Positions 56,317 through 64,000 of a stretch of DNA of 64,000 nt are shown here, in pieces. Location of the stretch: contig CM018680.1 in NCBI GenBank assembly GCA_009363875.1, forward strand, positions 63,771,279-63,835,278, written 5' to 3'. The notes under the pieces were generated by a model that worked only from the letters and a program-made list of their open reading frames with translations, did no database searches and had not been told where the DNA came from. The translations under genes were made by a program, and so were the position numbers. The stretch's first letter is position 1. Each line of letters starts with the position of its first letter. The DNA is from Mikania micrantha (taxonomy: Eukaryota; Streptophyta; Magnoliopsida; Asterales; Asteraceae).

Positions 56317-56452
56317 TATTACTAGTATTATTATTAACATTAGAATTATTAGTATTATTATTATTCTTATCACTATTATCATTATTAATATAGTTATTAT
56401 TATTGATAATATTAATAATATTAATAATATTAATAATAGTATTAATATTATG
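55735..56452. repeat. Long imperfect trinucleotide tract (ATT/GTT/CTT/ATC)
   Basis: About 700 bp of ATT-type triplets interrupted by blocks of TTG, TTC/CTC, CTTGTT and ATC. It produces long asparagine-, isoleucine- and arginine-rich open frames that are artefacts. The equivalent part of the A LTR at 18300-18900 is AT-rich but not triplet-periodic, so the tract expanded in this copy. Confidence 0.9.
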
Positions 56453-56705
56453 AAAAAAAATGTTCAACATTTATAAATATTTTAAACTTTAAACAATGAC
56501 ACGACTTGTAAACAATTTTTATAAAATCATACTTTTGGATTTGGTTATAAACATATGGAACACAAATACATTATGGAAAATTACATGCAAAGTCAAAGCT
56601 ATCTTAGTTATGTGTGAATGAATTATAGGTTAAGCTAGATCGTGTTGGATACTATTTGGACTACATATTTATCATTTATTTGCAACGACTAGCTCATCAC
56701 ACAAG

Positions 56706-57148
56706 GTGAGACTTCATAGCCCCGTTTTAAGCTTTTATTATTTAGGGTGGAACATGGTATCACAATTTTTAAACTATTTTTGTGCAACTAGTTTATGACA
56801 TTATACATATTGAACATTAGCTAACATTTAGCATTGATCACCCCTAGTGACTATGATAGATCTATTGACCGGCCATTCCATTGTGTTTGATTTACCCTTC
56901 GGGGGAAGCCCGCGGTGATAGTTACTAGTTCAAGCATTGCGATGCTTACCATGGTCAAACATTATCCTCCTGTTAACATTAGTTGATCTGCTTTATTTAC
57001 TAATTCAATATTGTACGTTCATATTGCTAGGTTACACATATCACTTATAACATCTATAAACATTTATTCAACTATTTTGGTGTGTGTGCTTAAACCTGTG
57101 AAGCTCACCAACTTTATAGTTGACCCTTTTTATTTAAACATGTTTCAG
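56706..57148 (+). other. Predicted leader intron in A-family solo LTR (443 nt)
   Basis: The donor is CACAAG/GTGAGACTTCATAGCCCC. The acceptor is AACATGTTTCAG/GTGGG, ending at 57148, with CTCACCAAC and TAGTTGACCC upstream. It matches 18941-19373 in length and ends. Confidence 0.55.
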
Positions 57149-57611
57149 GTGGGAATGCTACATAGGCATACTAAGAGAGTTGATTTAGTTTTATTATTAT
57201 GTTTAACATTTAATTGTTTGATTTAATATTTCCTTTTATGATGTATTGAATGTTTGAAGTTATTTGAATGTTAAATTTGAATTTATTAGAATAAATGGTT
57301 TGAATGTATTACATTAAACACCCTGTGCTTTTGAACAATCTACACTTTGTGTACGCTCCGATGATTCCGCCATTGGTCAGGGTGTTACATTTCTTCGGGA
57401 ACGTTCATAAAAATTTCGAACCCAAACGGTCGCAGAAATTTTGCACGTTATTCACAAAGCTTATAACGCGCTCATACAATATCAGATATTTATTTCGTTT
57501 ATATCCTTTTGATCATAATTATTTTACGAACATTTATAGAAATTTTGAACATAAACGGGTACCAAAATTTCTTACGTTAATTAATCGTTTATAAAAATTC
57601 AGGGCGTTACA

Positions 57612-58507
57612 TGCCGATCCCTGTTTCCAAACCCATGACTCACATGGTCTCGAATATTCAGATGGTTCATGACATTACCCAATGTCTCAATTCAAAAACA
57701 TTAATCATTTATAATAGCATGACATCATGATGCATAACATTTCTCATATCGGTTATGCTTATTCTGTCTGTCATGCTCTTATGCTAATAAACTTCTTGAT
57801 AATCCTAGTTTATCCAAAAAATTTTCAGCCAATTAGCTCTCTTTATCATCTTATTTCTCGAGTAATCTCACATTATGACTTGTTTATTAGTCTCTCTTGC
57901 AAGTTAGATCATATCTGTTGGAACCCTTACGGATGATAACTTACCAAAAAATACTTTAGCAATAGCTTTCTTTTGTACTTGTACTCAAATTGATGTAATA
58001 GAAGTTCTAGATTATTCAAATCATGCTTGTTTATATTGAAGTCCTCAGTTTATGCAGATAAACCAATTTTGCGCAATAACTTGGCTTCTACAAAGATTAT
58101 AGTTTCTCCCGATCATCAAGTTTATACCAAAATTCCATTTCTATAGACGAGACAGTTTCTATTATTGAAAGCCATTTATGTTGATATACTTTTGCACATC
58201 AGAATTCTTGTTGGTTAGGGTTAATGAGCATACCTTGATCATCTGTGAGATTGATTCAGTTTATTTCACAAGCAAAGATTCATTTCTTTCGTGTTGATCA
58301 ACTTTTTTTATTAACATCGTGATCCATCCTGGATCCTAAAATATATATATCCCAAACCACAAGTGGTTTATTCATTTTTTTGATTCCACAAAGCTTCTCT
58401 AGTTTGTCCATCCATTAGATTCTATAATTTGCGTAGTTTAACTGATTACCCTCAACCATGAATATGTTGCCCAAATTTGATCAAACACTCAATAAGAATC
58501 AAGACGA
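57612..58507. other. Unassigned DNA right of solo LTR E
   Basis: No recognisable protein or mobile-element ends in about 900 bp. On the - strand near 58470-58390 an ATG-led stretch (MVEGNQLNYANYRI then a stop) faintly resembles the start of a copia gag following the LTR at 58508, but this is weak. Confidence 0.3.
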
Positions 58508-58752
58508 TGTTGAGAGAATTTACAAAGAAAAACAAATAGATAGATTCTCCAATATTCTTGTTAGTACGTATGATTACAATTTGACATAACCATGGTATAT
58601 ATAACCTAACTATGGTTATAAAGTTTCACTTTTGGCACTATACACCCTTGTATAATTACAAGGTTACATATTTGACTAAAATATAACTTTGACTTAAATT
58701 ACAAACTTGACTCATTAACTTTCTCAACTTGGTTAAACAATTAAGGCTAACA
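58508..58752 (-). mobile_element. Short copia-type LTR
   Basis: 245 bp. The sense strand starts TGTTAGCCTTAATTG and ends TCTCTCAACA, with a TATA-like GGTTATATATACC near 58594-58606. Immediately upstream in sense is the purine run AATTAGGGGGTGAA (58753-58766), a good polypurine tract, so this reads as a 3' LTR. The remaining internal region to 58928 has no recognisable domain and is cut by the B-family LTR at 58929. Confidence 0.5.
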
Positions 58753-58928
58753 TTCACCCCCTAATTGTTGAACCAAGTTTGAGTCTTCACTTCAATAACT
58801 TCATTGTCTTTTTTGCTTGATCATATCACATGTTCACATTAAGCACTCTTGATTCGTCTCGAATTTTGTTTGCTTCACACAACTTGATTCCTTCAACGTA
58901 GATTTGTTCACACCATTTTGCTTCACAC

Positions 58929-61392
58929 TGTGACATCCAGTATCAGATCGTCCGGCAAGTTCGTACGGTATGTGTACTTTCACTATTAACTATGTGTAAA
59001 TACCTGTTTGTGAACCGTACTTGTATTAACAGAATTCAAAATACAATAAACAGTTGTACGTATTTGTGGGTAAACTTAAATTCCGTAAGTACAACATTCA
59101 TTATAAACAATAGTTGTGTGTATTTAAGTGAAAACCTAAGTACAGTTAACACAACAAATCAAGAGAAACAACAGTGTTCAAGTAAATAACAAGAACAAGT
59201 CGATTGCGATCTGATATCCATAGATGACAGGAATCAGATGGCCGAAAAATCAGTATGAAAACAATGTGAAAACAGGGTGTTTAGTTGAGTCCGACAGTGA
59301 GGAAATACAATTCACAGCTTAATTGCAGTGTCGTTTCAGAATAACGAACTGACAGTGTGTTTGCGTGAGTGACGATTCACACAAACATATATGTGAATTT
59401 AACGTTCTGAAATGATGACTGGAAAGTAGAAAACAAAAGTCAGAAAGCAAAACCATTGTCGTGTTCGTTCGGGTGACGATTCGAACGAATACGCGCGATG
59501 GTGACGCGTTTTGACGAAACGAAAACGAAAAACGACACGAACGACACTAAATTAAGAAATGTAAAATTTTATATATTTTTACAATTTTGAAACTCATCAA
59601 AAAATTAAAATAACAATTCTTTTATTTAAAACAAGTAAAATACGCGTTACGTTCCGGAAACGCAACGAAAACGCGAACCGAGCAACCGAAACAAACCCGA
59701 ATACCCTCGGGGTATTTAAAGCCTAAAATGAGGCATTTCTTTCATTTCCACCATTTCCATTCTCTCTCCAACTTCCATTTCCGGATTCCTCTCTTCACCA
59801 CCATTTCCAATCTTCAAAGCTTCATAACTTCCTCAAATCTCAACGAAATTTGGTGATTCTTGGACCTACGCGTAGCTCTCGACCTCCTCTACCTAGAAGT
59901 TCAATAGATCGGAGCTTTTGCTTGGCCAAAAACGAGGTATGATTAAGAGAAAATTCGGAAAAATAGGGTTTCTATATCTATGTTCGACCCACACAAGTAA
60001 TTCGTGTAAAACCCGTATATACCCACACCCATTTCTAGTATAGGAGCTGAACTTCACACCATGAAACCATGGAAACAACCCAACAGAAGGTTTGAGCTGA
60101 GGATGATGGAGAGCGCACACAGGATCGTGATCTGCCATGGGAGGCTGGTCGAACCTTTCTCCTCACGAGCCAAGGGCGGACGAGCCCAAGAACCACGAAC
60201 CTAGTGTGCTGTCGAACCTTCCTGAGCCATCACCGAACCTGTAGTGGCGAACCCAGGACAGCAACCCTAGCCGAACCTCTCGGCAACCGAACCCTACCAG
60301 CCGAACCCTTCCCATGTGAGCCATGCAGAGCCGAACCTTCTAACTGGCGAACCAGCTGCTACCCAGCCGAACCTGCACCATCAGGCGAACCTATCCCCAC
60401 CCTAGACGAACCTTCGACTGGAACGAACCATTCATCAGGTGGATGAACCTTACCCCTTCAACCTTCGTACATGCGAACCTGGGTGTGTATTGTCACGAAC
60501 CTACTATGCACGACGAACCTTCTGGCCGAACCTGCACTCGCACGAACCCTAGGGAGGGGTGGCTAACAGGTTTGCGGGTATGGAGTGGAATCCATCTCCA
60601 TCTCGGTTGAAAACACTAAGCAGCCCCACCCCATCCCTTGATCCATGTGGTTACCCAGCCCCCAATCCCATTCGGCCCCCAATTTCCGATTTCGGCTCAA
60701 GTAGGATGGGTTGGCCCACGCCAACTATTCGGCCCAAATTGGTTCTCGGCCCACATAGTTAAGGTCTAATCTAACATATACAAGCAATGATCATGAGAAA
60801 AGTGCACGAAATTAAATACAAATCCTATTTTCTAGAAAGGTGGTAGAATTGAAGTGCTAATGTATACACAAGACTTTAAAACCATAGAATTTCAAGGATA
60901 ATGGCAAGGTTAGTTATTCATGAGAAAGTAAAACATTTTGAACCTAACAAGAACAAAGAACTTTAAACAAGAAACCTAAGTTAAAACTTAGGTTGTCTTG
61001 CAAAAATTCTAAATTTCAAGAAATGAGCACATCATAATAAAGCTTGAAATGGGTCAAGAACGAATCGGGGCCGAATAAAGACCGAGACTCACGGGCGATA
61101 ACTAAGTTAGGGTTAGCACATATACGCACCCAAACTCCTTTAACTTATACTCATGAGTTACAACAACGTGAAATCAATATAGGATTGTGAAATCACAACA
61201 AGTGCAATCAAGAGCGCGAGCATTCTTTGTTTTAAGCTAAGTCAACCACTTCCACAACAAGGTGAGTTCATATGCCCCTTTTCTTTAATCTTAACTGATT
61301 TTAAACTCTTGGGGCTAAGAAACATGCTTACTTTTATTTATTTAAAAGTTTTGCTTAACATATTGCTTATACTTTGATTTAGATAACATTTC
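58929..61392 (+). mobile_element. Truncated B-family LTR, plus strand
   Basis: Starts TGTGACATCCAG and follows the sense sequence of the element B LTR: GTCCGGCAAG, the ACGATTC...CGAAC region, the TATA box GGTATTTAAAGCC at 59710-59722, TCGGCCCA words near 60680-60760, and the donor-like CAACAAG/GTGAGTTCATATGCCCC at 61261/61262. Homology is lost after about 61392, before the acceptor and LTR end. It has a CGAACC array at about 60150-60560 that element B's LTRs lack, so it is a distinct subfamily. Confidence 0.72.
60150..60560. repeat. CGAACC word array in B-family LTR
   Basis: Many copies of CGAACC (GGTTCG on the other strand), mostly as CCGAACCT or GCGAACC, fill about 400 bp downstream of the TATA box. 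It is the same word as in LTRs C and D but with different spacing and intervening sequence. Confidence 0.75.
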
Positions 61393-62509
61393 ATCATACA
61401 TAACACCTATACACGCATACATAGTTACGGCATATCAACATTCATTTATCAGCAATTCATAATCACATAACATCATAACATAACAACAAGCATCTATGCC
61501 AGCCCAAAAGATTTAACATGAAATAGGGCGTCTAGAACTCACTTGATAGTAGACTCTCGTTTTCTTAGCTGAACTCCTTAGCCAAGACTTAAGAACCTAC
61601 ATCAGTATATCATATCATCACATACTATTCTTAAACTTAGAATATTTTCTAAGTCCTCACAGCCTACTGGTTTCCCCCTTACTGAATCCAAGTCCTCGAA
61701 ACTTAGCTAAGTATTCGAAGCCCTTGAAATTCATTAAGTTCCACTGTACACGAGATCCCACGAGTTCACGAAATATCTGGTACTCGAACCTCATGAAGTT
61801 CTCGACTTAGTTCATGTACTCGAAATAACCATTTGTATTCGAATTTATCCCTGTACTCGAATTATCCCATGTACTCGAATTCTTTATATTCGAACAAGTA
61901 TGGCTTTCGAGTACCCCCCCCCCCTTCGTGTATAATTTCGTGTACTCATTACCTTGCCTTTAAACATCTCAGAAATTCATCTAAGGCTTTGGGGAGCTAG
62001 TTCTAGGTTCCTTAGGTTGTTACCAACATATTGGAACCTCAAAGCCTCGAACTTTATGCATAAAGGTGCGAGCTTTAAGCATGAGTTCGCTTCTGTTTAA
62101 CCATCCTAACTTTTGCATAAAAATCCTAACTTTTTGGTTTAGAACACTTACTTCATGCTAGATGATCACTACTGTAGATCCCCGTGCGTTTCCTCCTTCG
62201 TTTGGTAGATCAAATGCTCGATTCTTGAAGTTCTCGAAACCCTCTTCGTGTTCTTGAGAGAGAGTGTGCTTCCAGCCAAAGGTTAGGACATTTCCCAAGG
62301 CCCTCCTATATATAGGCAGAGTATTCGAAGTCCTGGTACTCGAAATGGGGAAATTTCGATTACTAGCTTCAGTGTACTCGAAATCCTCTTCGAGTACACG
62401 ATTTCGTGACCTTTCATTGGCTATTTTCGTCCATTTTCCCAACAAGTATATTATCTGTTACGCATTCGCGAGTTCAAATAACTTGTAATTAGAAATTTGG
62501 GATGTTACA
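61393..62509 (-). mobile_element. Truncated LTR F, minus strand, inserted in copia pol
   Basis: The right end on the - strand starts TGTAACATCCCAAATTT at 62509. It has a TATA sequence GCCTATATATAGG at 62305-62317 and a leader with CTCTCTCTCAAG. Its donor-like ATCAA/GTGAGTTCTAGACGCCC has the intron start at 61542. The LTR's 3' part, including acceptor and end, is missing at the junction with the B-family LTR. The word GTACTCGAA or GTATTCGAA recurs at 61760-61910 and 62318-62400. A run of eleven C lies at 61914-61924. Confidence 0.6.
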
Positions 62510-63166
62510 ATGAAGCAGATGCAGGACTGTTGTTATAGAATTTATCTCTTTGGCGTGGTGAGATAATTTGTGCTGCTTACCTTTTAAGCATGCAACACAT
62601 TTGTCAACACAAATAAATTCCTTTGTTGGTAAACCAGTTACTAAGTTATTTTTGACAAGTTTATTTATATTTTTAAGGTTTACATGACAAAGTCTTCTAT
62701 GCCAAAGACATGATTCATCAAGTGAAGCTTTTGAGACAAAGCAGCTTATATTACTAAGAGGTGCAACTGTGCTCATATCAAGCATATACATGTTGTTTCT
62801 TCTTGGAGCTCTGAGCAGAATTTGATCATTTGGTACCACAAATCCTGGTTTCAGGACAATGCATTCATACTTAGTAAACAACATGTTGTGCTTTTGATCA
62901 CACACCTGTGATACACTCAGTAAATTGTAATTTAGTTCCTTTACAAAATGCACATTCTCAAAGCTTACCTTACCATTAGTTATTGTGCCCCTACCTGTGA
63001 TATATCCTCCCACTGGATCACTTCCAAATGCAACAGATCCACCAAAGAACGGTTCATATTTGTGCAGGTGAGTCTTATTGCCTGTCATGTGCCTAGAGCA
63101 GCCACTGTCAACAATCCACAAGTTGCTCTTTGATTCCTGCTGCCCCTGCACATGACCAGAAGTGAA
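62510..63166 (-). pseudogene. Copia protease and integrase zinc domain, truncated
   Basis: Ty1/copia pol fragment. The aspartic protease motif is LWIVDSGCSRHMTG, followed by the usual FGSDPVGGYITGRG and FVKELNYNLLSVSQ segment. Then comes the GAG-pre-integrase zinc region (LWHRRLCHVN ... CVDKCVACLKGKQHK, an HHCC arrangement). The frame ends after LHLLH, where LTR F is inserted at 62509. The catalytic integrase core, RT and RNase H are missing. Confidence 0.88.
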
Positions 63167-64000
63167 TTAGTTCCTGATGGGAACCCAATCCCATGTGGTC
63201 TTGGGTTTTCCATTTGCATCATTGTAAGTAAATTTCTTTGACATCATCCTAGGTGGGACAGATGATGTGCTTGCTTCTGATGGGAAGAATGGTTGAACTG
63301 TTGATTCCTTCTTTTTCCATACTTGCTTTACTTTGTGAGTTGAAGGAGGATTTTGTTTTCTTTGATAGTCATCGGAAGTTACTTTGCCTTTTCCTTCCGA
63401 TGACTTGGTTTTTGCTGGTAAGTGGGGTTTTTCTTCTGATGATCTTCTTTCGAAAGGAAAAGATCTTTTTGGTTTGTAGAAAGCCTTCTTTGTATGTGCT
63501 TCCAAGGTTCCCTTACCATCGGAAGCCCTCTTTTCCCTTGCTTCAGAAACTTTCTTTCCGGAAGCCTTCTGGTTTTGTTTCTTCCGACTATCAGAAGTAC
63601 TTGCTTCCGATGCTTTCTTTGCTGAGTTTCTTCCTTTTTCTTCCTAAGAAGAAGATGACTTGCTCCATCTTTTCTTTCTTCCTCTTCCTTGAGTTTCTGA
63701 GGAAATTCTGCTTCTTGAATTATAGAAGCATTCAGCAGCAAAATGATTTTTCTCACCACACATCAGACACATAGCCTGATTGTTGAGAGATTGTTGATGC
63801 CGGTCTTTGTTGAAGAAGATTGAGCTTTGATTCACAGAAGATGATTGTTTGGATGTTCCAACAGGCTTGTTGGCTGGATGATTTGCCTGTTTTCCTGAAA
63901 AAATTGCCTTTCTCTCTTTTGACCTACCCCTTTTGGACTTGTCAGATGGACAAGTAACATAATCCTCTGAAGAGGTATCACCATTTTGAATGTTTCTTTT
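63167..64000 (-). pseudogene. Copia gag C-terminus (SIRE-like) with two in-frame stops
   Basis: The gag frame is open from the window edge to a TAG at 63644-63646. It continues in the same frame to a TAA at 63167-63169 and then directly into the protease. It holds a CX2CX4HX4C knuckle (CLMCGEKNHFAAEC, about 63740-63780) and a lysine/serine-rich tail with SSEEK and SEGKGK segments. It ends WDWVPIRN before the TAA. A stop right at the gag/pol border could be a natural readthrough site or decay; the upstream TAG suggests decay. Confidence 0.8.

Larger units (their letters stand above)
54197..57389 (+). mobile_element. Solo LTR of the element A family
   Basis: 3193 bp starting TGTAACATTTCG and ending GGTGTTACA. 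It is flanked by a perfect TTTCT duplication (54192-54196 and 57390-57394). It is related to the split LTR 1802-19630 along its length. It carries a nested MITE (54513-54738) and an expanded trinucleotide tract (55735-56452). No coding capacity. Confidence 0.88.
28660..57611 (-). mobile_element. Solo LTR E with two nested insertions
   Basis: Starts TGTAAGACCC at 28660 and ends GGGCGTTACA at 57611. Flanks are TGCGG (28655-28659) and TGCCG (57612-57616), a duplication with one mismatch. Removing element C (plus AGTAG) and the A-family solo LTR (plus TTTCT) leaves about 3.08 kb in three pieces: 28660-28833, 51504-54196 and 57395-57611. There is no gag or pol. The - orientation follows from the donor/acceptor motifs. 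It contains the 60-bp tandem array at 51935-52242. Confidence 0.72.

Noticed and set aside
55762..56470. Two long open frames rich in Ile/Arg/Thr and in Asn on the - strand
   Set aside because: They are translations of the ATT/GTT/CTT triplet tract in two frames, with no start context, no domain and no conservation in the sister LTR.
57304..57594. 96-codon + strand frame
   Set aside because: It spans the end of the A-family solo LTR and the end of LTR E, so it is an accident of nesting.
62158..62445. 95-codon - strand frame in LTR F
   Set aside because: It overlaps the TATA box and LTR leader and has no recognisable domain; a chance frame.

Overview
The window is plant nuclear DNA, most likely from a large-genome eudicot; the retrotransposon proteins look like those abundant in Asteraceae (inference from protein flavour; no species marker is present). 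No intact host gene was found. Nearly the whole window is a nest of long-terminal-repeat (LTR) retrotransposons inserted into one another. Most are Ty3/gypsy chromoviruses of Tekay type: LTRs of about 4 kb, a tRNA-iMet primer site, gag-protease-RT-RNaseH-integrase and a C-terminal chromodomain. Insertion boundaries were read from TG...CA ends and 5-bp target-site duplications (TSDs).

Layout, left nest (1-22626). A gag-bearing element on the + strand (A) enters from the left edge; its 3' LTR starts at 1802 and resumes at 17194-19630. Into that LTR jumped a degenerate chromovirus on the - strand (B, 2192-17188, TSD ATAAA), whose 3' LTR later took a solo LTR (2287-4488, TSD GATTG). Element A itself appears to sit in an older - strand LTR that continues to 22626.

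Middle (22627-28659). This is the least repetitive stretch. It holds a - strand solo LTR (23210-25357), two exons of a decayed serine carboxypeptidase-like gene (26081-26387), possible fragments of an unknown membrane-protein gene, and a copia-like remnant.

Right nest (28660-57611). A solo LTR (E) with near-matching TSDs contains two insertions: composite element C (28834-51498, TSD AGTAG) and a solo LTR of the A family (54197-57389, TSD TTTCT) that carries a 226-bp MITE. Inside the C composite, a young element D sits in C's 3' LTR and exists as a tandem LTR-internal-LTR-partial internal. The partial unit is fused by microhomology to C's 5' LTR, giving a chimeric 793-codon pol frame.

Right end (57612-64000). 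A short copia LTR, a truncated + strand B-family LTR, a truncated - strand LTR with its own promoter, and a SIRE-like copia gag-protease region cut off by that LTR.

The most interesting observation is shared architecture. At least nine LTRs from several clearly different families carry, on their sense strand, a strong 5' splice-site block (AG/GTGAGTT-C-ATA-GCCCC-like) and, 0.4-1.6 kb downstream, a conserved 3' splice module (CTCACCAAC...GTTGAC...TTTCAG/GTG). Together they look like an intron lying wholly inside the LTR leader. Several of the LTRs also share a conserved TATA-like block inside that predicted intron, and each family has its own dense 'private word' array (GGTTCG, TGGGCY, GTACGC, CGGTACGC, GTACTCGAA).
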